A DNA stretch of 17,137 bases from assembly GCA_040752295.1 (NCBI GenBank), contig JBFMFE010000085.1, positions 1-17,137 on the forward strand. Reading direction: 5' to 3'. The translations under genes were made by a program, and so were the position numbers. The notes under the pieces are model-generated. The model worked only from the letters and a program-made list of their open reading frames with translations. It had not been told where the DNA came from and ran no database searches. The DNA comes from JBFMFE01 sp040752295 (GTDB lineage: Bacteria; UBP15; UBA6099; JBFMBQ01). Shown piece after piece: positions 1 to 7,616 of the stretch; within the stretch, counting starts at the first letter, position 1, and the number at the start of each line of letters is the position of its first letter.

Positions 1-49
1 GAACCCCCGCGTGAACGCCGGAAACTCTGAAAGTGGGGAATCAGACACC

Positions 50-520
50 ATGGCCAGCTTCAGAAAATGGATGTTTCCGATACTCCTGATCCTGATTTTC
101 ATAACGGGAGTTCTGGGGGGAATCATGCTCGAACGCGTGGTTCTTGCCCCATCAGTGAAGAAGATCGCACCTCTTCCGGCGCAGCGGGGCCGGGATGAAT
201 TCATCGGCGTTCTTAAAACCGAACTGTCACTCTCGGATCAGCAGGTTGCGGACATCACAGCCGTGCTCAAGGCACACGAGGAAAAATTCAGAGAATTCAG
301 GATACAGATGAGAGATAAATTTGAAGAACTGGACATGACGCTTTTCAAAAACATTGAAAGCGTTATGGACGAGAAACAAACAAAACGGTTCCGCGAGATT
401 GTGAGAGAAAGGAGAAAAGGCCCGCGCGGTCCCATGCCCGGAGGGCCGGTCTCTCCATCGGTCGACAGTCTCGATGGCGTTCCCCCGCCGGATGCCGAGA
501 GCGGCACGGCGCCCAAATAA
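50..520 (+). CDS. Spy/CpxP-like (heavy-metal-resistance family) membrane-anchored periplasmic protein
   Basis: A 156-residue protein counted from the ATG at 50. It opens with a short basic segment and one hydrophobic helix (about residues 9-28), so it is probably anchored in the inner membrane with the rest in the periplasm. The body is helical and charged, with LSLSDQQ and a second MDEKQTKRF motif. This pair of Lxx-Q type motifs separated by about 40 residues is the hallmark of the Spy/CpxP/ZraP-type 'periplasmic heavy metal sensor' family of chaperones and stress sensors. The C-terminus is a Pro/Gly-rich tail. The frame is open upstream to the window edge and a GTG exists at 11; I prefer ATG 50 because it puts the hydrophobic helix at the N-terminus and follows GGGGA at a usable distance. 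The family call rests on motif pattern only, and the ligand or stress is unknown. Confidence 0.65.
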   Translation: MASFRKWMFPILLILIFITGVLGGIMLERVVLAPSVKKIAPLPAQRGRDEFIGVLKTELSLSDQQVADITAVLKAHEEKFREFRIQMRDKFEELDMTLFKNIESVMDEKQTKRFREIVRERRKGPRGPMPGGPVSPSVDSLDGVPPPDAESGTAPK

Positions 521-531
521 GGAAATTGAGG

Positions 532-537
532 TATAAT
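532..537 (+). promoter_or_regulatory. Possible -10 element (TATAAT) upstream of the beta-barrel gene
   Basis: A perfect TATAAT, preceded by GG, lies just after the stop of the Spy-like gene and about 80 nt before the next start codon. No recognisable -35 hexamer sits 16-18 nt upstream. It is one of three GGTATAAT sites in the window that all fall in gaps before genes. Confidence 0.35.
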
Positions 538-619
538 ATCTGTATCCTCACGATTCATCACATTATCGGGGGCGCAGACTATCTCAAATGAATAATCCAG
601 GAAAAAGGAAGAATGAGTT

Positions 620-1417
620 ATGAAAAAAACGGCAATTGTATCAGTGCTGGGTTTAATTTTTCTTCTTATGGTTACCCGAGGCGCATCTGGCGAGGATAAA
701 CTTTATACCCCGGACGCCCGAATCGCGGATCGTGTGGAGATCGCCGGTGACTATGCGCTTGTGGGTCCCGTGTTCGATTTTGAAACCGGTTTCGGCCGGG
801 TGAAAGTCACGGCAAAAGGCGGCAACGCCGGTTTCACGGCAAAATTAAACAACAATTTTGAAATCGGGTATGAATATATTGATTTTGATATTGATTCGTA
901 TTTCAGGGATGCCGCCGTCGGCACATCTCAAACGGATGCGCATCAGTTGTCAGTCAAGGCCGTATTTCCCGCGAAGATGAATATAGAGCCGCACAGAATC
1001 CGTTACGGCGCGCAATACATTTATTTGGATAATAGTGTGATTTCCGGCATACATTTCGCAAACATTTTCGGGACGACGAGTCTTGGCACAGTAGAAGCGA
1101 CGGCGGGCATTTCATCTTATTTCGGAAATGATGTTGACAATACCGTCGGCGTCTTCGGGAATCTGTCCTACACCGCCGGCAACGAGGTGGAACTTTTCGC
1201 GGAATATAATACGGCAGACTATTTGAAGGCTGTTCAATACTACCTGATTGCACCATCCGCCGCTAACGTCGGCGTAATCGGTTTAACCAATACTCCCGAA
1301 GACGCATTTTCCGTGGGAGTCAAGCTTAACTTACGACAGGGCTATGTTCTGAAATTCGCGGTCTACGATCTGTCCAAGCAAATGAGGCCCGTGATCGGGC
1401 TTGCGTTCAAAAAATAA
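620..1417 (+). CDS. Exported protein, probable outer-membrane beta-barrel
   Basis: A 265-residue protein starting at ATG 620 with GGAAG 7 nt upstream. Residues 1-24 form a signal peptide (MKK, hydrophobic core, cleavage near GASG/E). The mature part has no hydrophobic helix. It consists of alternating polar/aromatic stretches (for example FEIGYEYIDFDID and VELFAEYNTADY) with Gly-rich turns, as in small transmembrane beta-barrels, and the last strand carries a Phe three residues from the end (GLAFKK). No specific family is recognised. It is followed after only 10 nt by the large lipoprotein gene, so the two are probably co-transcribed and may work together at the outer membrane. Function is unknown; the barrel call is from sequence texture, not homology. 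Confidence 0.55.
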   Translation: MKKTAIVSVLGLIFLLMVTRGASGEDKLYTPDARIADRVEIAGDYALVGPVFDFETGFGRVKVTAKGGNAGFTAKLNNNFEIGYEYIDFDIDSYFRDAAVGTSQTDAHQLSVKAVFPAKMNIEPHRIRYGAQYIYLDNSVISGIHFANIFGTTSLGTVEATAGISSYFGNDVDNTVGVFGNLSYTAGNEVELFAEYNTADYLKAVQYYLIAPSAANVGVIGLTNTPEDAFSVGVKLNLRQGYVLKFAVYDLSKQMRPVIGLAFKK

Positions 1418-1427
1418 TTATGGGGTG

Positions 1428-4361
1428 ATGAAAGTGAAAATCAGGAATATCGGGCTTTTGGCATTATTGGTTCCCATTGCGGTTTTCGCCGGCTGCGGAG
1501 GCGGAAGCAGCGACGTCGGCAGTTCCGTGATCCCGCCGCCCGCAGTGACACAGGGCGCGGCCAGCTTGAGCGGAAAAATATACATGCCTGCCGGGGGAGC
1601 TGGTTCTCGCGTTGCTGGTCGCGGCGCCGCCGTCAGCGCCACGGGCAAGGACACGCCGGTAGCGGGCGCGCAAGTGTCCGTGTACAGGATCAATTCCGAC
1701 GGGACGCCTGAATCCCTCGGCAGCCAGTACACCGCTACAACCGACCCTGAAGGCAATTACACCATCCCCTGGGTGCCGATGGAAGAAAATGTTGTGATCA
1801 TGGCCGAAAAACAGGTGAATGTTGATGGAACGCCCAGGACATTGAGGCTGAGGAAATTAACATCCGTTACAGACACGCAGGTTGGCGGTACGGTCACAGG
1901 GCTGGACATAGACGCCGGATCAACCATTTCCGCAGCCGCGATGCGGAACATTCTCATCCAGATTAATCAGAGACGGCCGGAAGGGCAGAAAATAAGAGGC
2001 GGGCAACTGCCCCGTGAAATCCTGGCGCAGATTCACACCGACGTGGTTGAGGCGCTGGCCGCCGATCAGACGGGTAGCAACCCCGCCGTTAATCTGATGG
2101 CCTGTGTAACAGACGGCGACAACGCACCCGGACAACAACTGTCCAACCTTGCGAATTCATCGAACGGCATCACACTCAGAACCCGGATGGAACAGGCAAG
2201 CACCACGTCCAGCCTCCGCGTGCATGTGGCCGAGGGCACAACGGACGGTTCTCCTCTAAAAGACGCTGTTGTGGTCGTTACCATTGACGACGCCGTTTGG
2301 AAAAGGACAACGAACGAATACGGGAACGCTTTTATTGAAGGCATCAGCATCGGCAAAAACAGTGTTATCCAGGCGTTCCTCAAAGGTTACTCTATGGGCT
2401 CGGTGAACCAAGCCGTCGACAGCCAGCCCGGCACGGTCACGACGGTCACTGTGGTCATGAATAAAGCCCAGACAAACCAGGCACCGGTTGCAATAGCCGG
2501 TTCCGACCAGCGTGTGACGATAAACTCTCTTGTAACGCTTTCCGGCGCGGACAGTTTCGATCCCGACGGCGATACGATGACATATACCTGGGCACAGACT
2601 CAAGGCCCCACAACCGCACTGAGTTCAAATAACACTGCCACGACAACTTTCACGCCCTCCGCCCCCGCCACTTATACCTTCTCTTTGACCGTCAACGACG
2701 GCCGATTAAACAGCGAGCCGGACGTTGTGAACGTAACGGCGGTGGTTCCAGCGTGCTACAAAGACCCGGACTGCAATGATGGAAACGCACTGACCCTTGA
2801 TGCATGCAGCAACCCCGGAACCATTGACGCTTCCTGCGGGCATACCGCGATTGCATGTAACCAGGATTCAGACTGCTCCAACCCAACTCCATACTGCCTG
2901 AACGGCGGAACAGGGATGGCGTTATGTATCTCCTGTAAATCGGACTCGAATTGCAACGACGGGAATGCCTACACCGAGGATATTTGTACGAACGGCAACA
3001 CCGCCCAGGCAGCATGCACACACGCGGCCATCCGGTGCCTGAGCGATACGGACTGCGATGACGGCAACGAAAACACATTGAACAGTTGCACGAATCCCGG
3101 CGCCTCAAGCTCATCGTGTGAAGTGACCGACATCGCCCCCACGGCCAACGCTGGGACGGATCAGACGGTTTCCATCGGAGATGATGTCACATTAAGCGGG
3201 GCAGGCTCAAGCGACCCGGACGGGGACACCCTTACTTACTCCTGGGAACAGACGGCAGGACCGACGGTTCAGCTCTCCACCACCAGCGGCGTTTCAACCA
3301 CATTCTCGCCGGGTGTGACCGGGACATATATTTTCAAACTCACCGTGAACGATGGCCATTTTTCCCGCGCCGACACCGTCAGCGTCACAGCACAGTCCAT
3401 TCAATCCGGCGACTTTCTGATTGACACCTACTATAAAAGTAAAGCATATAACGGCACCACCCTGTTTTTCGACACGCTCAACACCTATCGGCTTCTCCAG
3501 GTGAACATGCGCGGCGAAATCGTATGGACGTACACAATACCCACCGCTTACCTCCAGACCCAGACCATCGGGCTGGACGTGGAAAAACTCGCCAATGGGA
3601 ATTACCTGTTCTTCACCGGGACCGGGATTTACGAGATAAACAGCGCCGGCGCCATTCAGTGGTCATACGCCACTAATAAAATCTCACACGACGTGCAGCG
3701 CCTGCCCAACGGCGACACTCTATTCAATTTCGGCAACAACGATGCTTACGCCGACGCGCAGATGCGGCGTGTGAACAGCGCCGGTTCCGTCGTCTGGTCC
3801 TGGTACGCGAAAGACCATATTCCCAACGACGGCATTTCAGACCAGGGATGGACTCACGCGAACGCCGTGATATGGCAATCAGCAGACAGTATTTTCATCA
3901 ATCTTCGCAATCAGTACAAAACCCTTGAAGCGGATTCCAGCGGTAACATCATCTGGGGAATGGACTGGAGCGTTTTCGGCTCCGACGTGGACCCGCACGA
4001 ACCGGACATCCTGAGCAGCGGGAACATGCTGATGTGCCTCCAGAACGACTCGCCATACGTTGCCGTGGAGATCAACCGCTCCACAAAACAGTCGGTATGG
4101 ACATACGCCAACACCAGCCTGCGCACGGCGCGCGACTGCGATCGCCTGCCGAACGGCAATACACTGATTGTCGCCGTGGACACTGGCGGGACCACTGATG
4201 TTTTCACCGATGATTATTCCACCATGATTGAAGTGACCTCAAGCGGAGAAATCGTCTGGCGGATGACGGCCAACACAAAAGCCGTCGGCCTGGCGCCGGG
4301 CTATTTCTACAAAGCGGAACGGCTCTACACAGGCTGGACGCCTTCCGCCACGGCGGATTGA
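1428..4361 (+). CDS. Multidomain lipoprotein: regulatory-like folds, PKD, Cys-rich repeats, PKD, arylsulfotransferase-type beta-propeller
   Basis: A 977-residue protein from ATG 1428; a GTG at 1434 is also possible because GGGGTGA lies close to the ATG. The signal peptide ends in a lipobox (VFAGC, lipidated Cys23). Domains in order: carboxypeptidase-regulatory-like fold (about 45-140); a second one (about 275-350, KDAVVVVTIDD...GNAFIEGI); PKD (about 350-440, SFDPDGDTMTYTW); a Cys-rich region (about 441-567) with three DCNDGN/DCDDGN-type repeats; a second PKD (about 568-657, SSDPDGDTLTYSW); then a propeller (about 660-970) resembling bacterial arylsulfate sulfotransferases. The propeller has HDVQRLPNG (His754), THANAV (His810), an Arg in NLRNQ (Arg827) and DPHEPD (His857), which match the family's active-site pattern by eye; His857 is the best candidate for the sulfo-accepting residue. 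Such enzymes move sulfate between phenolic esters without PAPS. Substrate is unknown, and a non-catalytic binding role is possible. Confidence 0.7.
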   Translation: MKVKIRNIGLLALLVPIAVFAGCGGGSSDVGSSVIPPPAVTQGAASLSGKIYMPAGGAGSRVAGRGAAVSATGKDTPVAGAQVSVYRINSDGTPESLGSQYTATTDPEGNYTIPWVPMEENVVIMAEKQVNVDGTPRTLRLRKLTSVTDTQVGGTVTGLDIDAGSTISAAAMRNILIQINQRRPEGQKIRGGQLPREILAQIHTDVVEALAADQTGSNPAVNLMACVTDGDNAPGQQLSNLANSSNGITLRTRMEQASTTSSLRVHVAEGTTDGSPLKDAVVVVTIDDAVWKRTTNEYGNAFIEGISIGKNSVIQAFLKGYSMGSVNQAVDSQPGTVTTVTVVMNKAQTNQAPVAIAGSDQRVTINSLVTLSGADSFDPDGDTMTYTWAQTQGPTTALSSNNTATTTFTPSAPATYTFSLTVNDGRLNSEPDVVNVTAVVPACYKDPDCNDGNALTLDACSNPGTIDASCGHTAIACNQDSDCSNPTPYCLNGGTGMALCISCKSDSNCNDGNAYTEDICTNGNTAQAACTHAAIRCLSDTDCDDGNENTLNSCTNPGASSSSCEVTDIAPTANAGTDQTVSIGDDVTLSGAGSSDPDGDTLTYSWEQTAGPTVQLSTTSGVSTTFSPGVTGTYIFKLTVNDGHFSRADTVSVTAQSIQSGDFLIDTYYKSKAYNGTTLFFDTLNTYRLLQVNMRGEIVWTYTIPTAYLQTQTIGLDVEKLANGNYLFFTGTGIYEINSAGAIQWSYATNKISHDVQRLPNGDTLFNFGNNDAYADAQMRRVNSAGSVVWSWYAKDHIPNDGISDQGWTHANAVIWQSADSIFINLRNQYKTLEADSSGNIIWGMDWSVFGSDVDPHEPDILSSGNMLMCLQNDSPYVAVEINRSTKQSVWTYANTSLRTARDCDRLPNGNTLIVAVDTGGTTDVFTDDYSTMIEVTSSGEIVWRMTANTKAVGLAPGYFYKAERLYTGWTPSATAD

Positions 4362-4369
4362 AAATCGCC

Positions 4370-4400
4370 TTGTGATGGGATTGTGATAAGAGTTTATAAT
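4370..4400 (+). promoter_or_regulatory. Direct heptamer repeat TTGTGAT (7-4-7) followed by TATAAT, upstream of the amidohydrolase
   Basis: TTGTGAT occurs at 4370-4376 and again at 4381-4387 (11-nt period, one helical turn). It is followed by a perfect TATAAT at 4395-4400 and a strong ribosome-binding site (AAGGAGAG) before ATG 4464. There is no good -35 at 17 nt. This looks like an activator-dependent promoter, in the style of response-regulator tandem half-sites. The regulator is not identifiable. Confidence 0.35.
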
Positions 4401-4463
4401 CTGGAATAAAAGAAGTATTGTACAGGTAAAAACGAACAGATACCGTTCAAGGAGAGTGATTTA

Positions 4464-5750
4464 ATGAGCGCGAGGGAGATATTCGGAATATTTTTCGCCG
4501 GATTGCTGCTCACGGCGACGGCATGGGTCGTGACGACCGAATGGCAAGCGGCGGCGGAAGATAAATCATCGGACAAGGGATACATTGATGTCAATTTGCA
4601 CCTGCTTGGCTCGGCCGCACCCGGAATCCTGCCCGGCGCGGGACAGGGAGGCCCCGGAAAATCTCCCGGCGGCCCGCCCCAGGGAGGAATGCGACCAGGC
4701 AGGCCGGGTGGCCCTGCCGGGCCGGGCGGTCCGGGAAGACGACCCGGCCCCGGCGGCGGCCCGCAAGGCGGAATGATGGGAAATCAGCCGGGCGCCGGTC
4801 AGCAGAAGAAAGGAGGCACGACAAGAGAGAATTTTATCTCCGCCGGAAAAAAACTGCTCAAGTTGATGGACCGGCAGGGAGTACAGAAATCGGTGCTATT
4901 GCCTCCGCCGCGAACTTCACAAAACATGGACCCCGTGGAAGTGCCCGCGCTTGCGGAACTGGCGCGGATGTATCCCGACCGTTTTGTGCTCTGCGCGGGT
5001 GGCGACGTGCTCAATCCTATAATACATGACACGAAGCCATCGGAAGTTACCGATGAAGTCCGCGCGAAATTCGAGACTGAGGCCGAAAAACTCATCGGGA
5101 TGGGCATAAAGTGCTTCGGCGAAATTGCGGCGCTGCACGTTTCTTTCTCCAGCGCGCACGTCTATGAGGAAACGCCGCCGGATCACCCGCTGTTTCTTCT
5201 GCTGGCGGACATCGCGGCGCGGCACGATATCCCCATAGATTTCCACATGGAAGCCGTGCTGGAAGATGTGGAAACGCCCAGGGGACTGACGATCATCAGC
5301 TCGAACAACCCAAAGACGATGAAGGCCAATATTGCCGGTTTTGAACGACTGCTGGCGCATAATCGGAATGCGCGCATTTTATGGCGGCATGCAGGTTGGG
5401 ACAACACCGGGGACAAGACTCCCGAACTGATCGGGCGATTGCTGGCCGCTCACCCGAATCTCTACATAGCCCTTCGCGTGGAAGAGCGCACGCGCGACGC
5501 GGCCGGAGCGCCGATGCCTAACCGTGTCGTGAATGACAACTGGCGCATCCGACCCGAATGGATGGAGCTTTTCAACAGCTTCCCCGACCGCTTCACCATC
5601 GGCTCTGACGAGTTCATCACCATCGAGGGAGACGCCACACAGATGCCCCAGTCGTTCGAGGAAACTTGGCGGATTATGGATCAACTGCCGCCCGACCTTG
5701 CCGTGAAGATCGGCCGCGAAAACGCCGTGCGGATTTATAATCTTCAATGA
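4464..5750 (+). CDS. Secreted or membrane-anchored amidohydrolase-family (TIM-barrel) protein with Gly/Pro-rich insert
   Basis: A 428-residue protein; AAGGAGAG precedes ATG 4464. Residues 1-31 are a signal peptide or anchor. The fold is that of metal-dependent hydrolases of the Amidohydro_2 (PF04909) type: strand 1 YIDVNLHL (40-47), GEIAAL (Glu220), IDFHME (His261), WRHAGW (His309), GSDEF (Asp382), and a C-terminal helix ending GRENAVRIYNL typical of the family. Two things are odd. The first metal motif is usually HxH, but here it is Asn44-Leu-His46. Directly after it, residues 51-118 are a low-complexity Gly/Pro/Arg/Gln stretch, collagen-like in composition, that the fold does not need. Mutated metal site 1 could mean one metal ion, altered chemistry or loss of activity. 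The neighbour on the right is convergent, so this gene is probably its own transcript. Confidence 0.75.
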   Translation: MSAREIFGIFFAGLLLTATAWVVTTEWQAAAEDKSSDKGYIDVNLHLLGSAAPGILPGAGQGGPGKSPGGPPQGGMRPGRPGGPAGPGGPGRRPGPGGGPQGGMMGNQPGAGQQKKGGTTRENFISAGKKLLKLMDRQGVQKSVLLPPPRTSQNMDPVEVPALAELARMYPDRFVLCAGGDVLNPIIHDTKPSEVTDEVRAKFETEAEKLIGMGIKCFGEIAALHVSFSSAHVYEETPPDHPLFLLLADIAARHDIPIDFHMEAVLEDVETPRGLTIISSNNPKTMKANIAGFERLLAHNRNARILWRHAGWDNTGDKTPELIGRLLAAHPNLYIALRVEERTRDAAGAPMPNRVVNDNWRIRPEWMELFNSFPDRFTIGSDEFITIEGDATQMPQSFEETWRIMDQLPPDLAVKIGRENAVRIYNLQ

Positions 5751-5770
5751 GCCACTGCCATGCTCAATTG
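5745..5770. terminator. Weak hairpin between convergent genes
   Basis: CAATGAGC (5745-5752) pairs with GCTCAATTG (5762-5770), with one bulged base and a 9-nt loop. It sits between the two convergent stop codons, overlapping the end of the amidohydrolase. No T-tract follows on either strand, so a bidirectional terminator role is only suggested by position. Confidence 0.2.
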
Positions 5771-5773
5771 CGA

Positions 5774-7063
5774 TCATCGGAGCAGCTGCATGGATAGCGT
5801 GACAAGGAACAGCGCCATTACGGCATAGCCGAGAAAGCCTTCTACCATTGAAACCAGACGGGCGATGCCGTTTGGATAGTAGTCGCCGGTTCCAACCGTA
5901 GTAAACGTAATCACGGAATAGTAAAGCGCGCTCGATGATTTTTGGTAAAATGTGTTTCGTTCCCGATGCTCGGGATAACTGCTCGATATGGCGTTTTTGG
6001 GATAATAGAACAGCGCGAAAAAGAAGACGAGGAACAATCCGAAACGCATGGTGTTCCAAGGTTTCACTCCGTAGCCGCACAGCACGTCCACGAACCAACT
6101 GGCTGTGCGTTCCATCTGAGACCGCATCAACTGACGCTCCGTGATTTTGTAGGCATAATAAGCTTCGTCTGCATCATCGTACTGGCCGCGTTCTTTGAAA
6201 ATGCTGCTCAGAAAGAGGTACTGTTCTTTTACCCCTTCCCATCTTGACGTATAGCGGATGGATTCAAAAGGAACTTCCCGCCCGGCGTAAAGTTGTCTGT
6301 CCTCGGAAGTCGAAATGGCCTCGTCCACAACGCGGCCCTTTACCTGTTTCCAGGTGAGTTCCACCAGGTCCTTGTTGGCCGAGACATCTTTGAGGCGGAT
6401 ATACAGGAATTCGGCGCCCCGGAATACAACGCGCTGGTTGAAGGTGGCGCCGCTTAGATCAAGAACATGATCAAAGCGTGTGCGGTGGAGAAGAACGAAT
6501 CCCTGAAACTCCGACTGAAAGAAACATGCCCGGCCGCGGAAATGCGAGTCGAGAAACATAACATTGTCGGTGAAACGATTCCCGCGAAAAACAACATTTT
6601 CAAATTCGGCGTTATTGAATTGCGTGAGAGACGAAAAAGAAGAGATGTTGAATTCAGTTCGACCGGAAAACCGTGTGTCGCGGAAATCAGCGTTGCGTTC
6701 AAAAGCAACCCGTTGAAAAACCGCTCCTTTGGAGAAAATCGCATGGCGGAAAATAGAACGTCCCTCAATGGTGGTTTCGACTAACGCGGGCTTTTGATTA
6801 AAAACGACCTTGTCGGAGACGGTGTCACCGCCGAGAACGAGGTGTCCCAGTATTGTGGATTTTTCAATCAAGAAGGGCTTGGAGAAAGTCCGGCCCTTCA
6901 GGATAATATCACCGTTGACGGTTGCATTTTTCAACGACTGTCCACTCTCGAGCAGGCGCGCGGCTTCGACACCGGTGAGATATGAAGCATCAGCTCGCGT
7001 AATGGACCCAGCTATCATCATGCCTATAAAAACAATTACCAAGTAAGGTACGGTTCTTTTCAT
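5774..7063 (-). CDS. Pentapeptide-repeat protein fused to a two-helix K+-channel pore domain
   Basis: A 429-residue protein; AGGTGG lies 7 nt before its ATG. Residues 1-26 look like a signal peptide (MKRT, hydrophobic core, ADA/S). Residues about 45-230 form pentapeptide repeats of the Phe-centred type (VFQRVAFERNADFRDTRF and similar), expected to fold as a right-handed quadrilateral beta-helix. After a charged helical linker (about 270-320) and a WFVDVLCGYGVKPW motif come a hydrophobic helix (about 340-355), a pore helix and the selectivity filter TTVGTGDYYP (388-397), then a second hydrophobic helix (about 404-427) that ends the protein. The filter is a K+-type T-x-G-x-G-D with Thr in place of the usual Tyr. 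There is no cytoplasmic RCK domain after the pore. A signal peptide at this end conflicts with normal pore topology. Ion selectivity and role are inferred from the filter alone. Confidence 0.8.
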   Translation of the reverse strand: MKRTVPYLVIVFIGMMIAGSITRADASYLTGVEAARLLESGQSLKNATVNGDIILKGRTFSKPFLIEKSTILGHLVLGGDTVSDKVVFNQKPALVETTIEGRSIFRHAIFSKGAVFQRVAFERNADFRDTRFSGRTEFNISSFSSLTQFNNAEFENVVFRGNRFTDNVMFLDSHFRGRACFFQSEFQGFVLLHRTRFDHVLDLSGATFNQRVVFRGAEFLYIRLKDVSANKDLVELTWKQVKGRVVDEAISTSEDRQLYAGREVPFESIRYTSRWEGVKEQYLFLSSIFKERGQYDDADEAYYAYKITERQLMRSQMERTASWFVDVLCGYGVKPWNTMRFGLFLVFFFALFYYPKNAISSSYPEHRERNTFYQKSSSALYYSVITFTTVGTGDYYPNGIARLVSMVEGFLGYAVMALFLVTLSMQLLR

Positions 7064-7092
7064 TGGTGCTCCACCTCTTTTTCTATACCTGA

Positions 7093-7098
7093 ATTATA
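7093..7098 (-). promoter_or_regulatory. -10 element for the pentapeptide/channel gene
   Basis: On the minus strand a perfect TATAAT (plus-strand ATTATA) lies 30 nt before the start codon, which would give a leader of about 20 nt containing the AGGTGG ribosome-binding site. The -35 position (7116-7121) reads TGCCCA, a poor match. Confidence 0.4.
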
Positions 7099-7313
7099 CG
7101 AACTTCCGCTCTTATTGGGCATTATAGCGCGAAAGAAACCTCAGATGTTGCCATCTTTCAGGCCGCCGAGGATTTTGACGCATTCGATCCAATCCGTGAA
7201 GATGACAGAATCTTTGTTTATACTGAAGCTTTCCCCATAAGTTTGATATTATCAGAACTGCCCTGAAAACGTCTTTGTTTCCATTAAGCGTCGCCTGCGG
7301 AGACGAAGGAACG

Positions 7314-7423
7314 CCTGCCTGTTGCAGACAGGCCGCGCGGTGTTGCAGCATGCCTGTGCCGCCTGCCTGGCTGGCAGACAGGTTGACGCCCGCCGCCTGC
7401 TTCCGCCTGTCTGCAACATGCAG
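7314..7423. repeat. Cluster of three palindromic CCTGCCTG/CAGACAGG units
   Basis: Unit 1 (7314-7332) is CCTGCCTG, TTG, CAGACAGG. Unit 2 (7362-7382) is CCTGCCTG, GCTGG, CAGACAGG. Unit 3 (7405-7418, GCCTGTCTGCAACA) is an exact inverted copy of 7320-7333. TGTTGCAG recurs at 7341-7348. Each unit can form an 8-bp hairpin with one mismatch, and units 1 and 3 can pair over 14 bp. The form is that of a REP-like dispersed palindrome; I see no coding capacity. Confidence 0.65.
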
Positions 7424-7524
7424 TCGTTCGCGCCCCGCTTTCCCTCCTGACGCACTCCCTTCCACCATCATTTGCGGAACTGCTGCGGCGCGAAATGCGT
7501 TGTGGTCATTTGCGGGCGCTTCGG

Positions 7525-7530
7525 TATAAT
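7525..7530 (+). promoter_or_regulatory. -10 element upstream of the oxygen-defence operon
   Basis: A perfect TATAAT preceded by GG lies about 87 nt before the flavoprotein start. The nearest -35-like hexamer, TTGTGG at 7500-7505, would give a spacer of 19 nt, longer than usual. It is the only promoter-like site between the palindrome cluster and the gene. Confidence 0.35.
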
Positions 7531-7616
7531 GATCATGCGCCGCGCCCGGGACGTGCGTTCCGCATTGCGTTGCGAGGGGAGGCGGCGCGGGGGACGAGAA
7601 CGGAAGGAGACCGGCT

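Larger units (their letters stand above)
7064..7616. other. Intergenic boundary region without a convincing gene
   Basis: This 553-nt gap separates divergent genes. The left third is AT-rich and holds the promoter of the pentapeptide/channel gene; the middle holds three CCTGCCTG-type palindromic units (7314-7423); the right part turns GC-rich and holds the TATAAT before the flavoprotein gene. Reading frames of up to about 120 codons occur on the minus strand, but they run through the palindromes, have no usable ribosome-binding site and resemble no family I know. Confidence 0.6.

Noticed and set aside
1..49. Possible 3' end of an upstream gene (nine codons to TGA at 28-30)
   Set aside because: Too short to assign to any gene or even to confirm as coding.
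1401..1430. TTG at 1401 as start of the large lipoprotein
   Set aside because: It lies inside the upstream gene and adds nine polar residues before a normal signal peptide; ATG 1428 (or GTG 1434) puts the lipobox at the usual distance.
7112..7471. 119-codon minus-strand ORF in the boundary gap
   Set aside because: It runs through the palindromic repeats, lacks a ribosome-binding site and has no recognisable motif.
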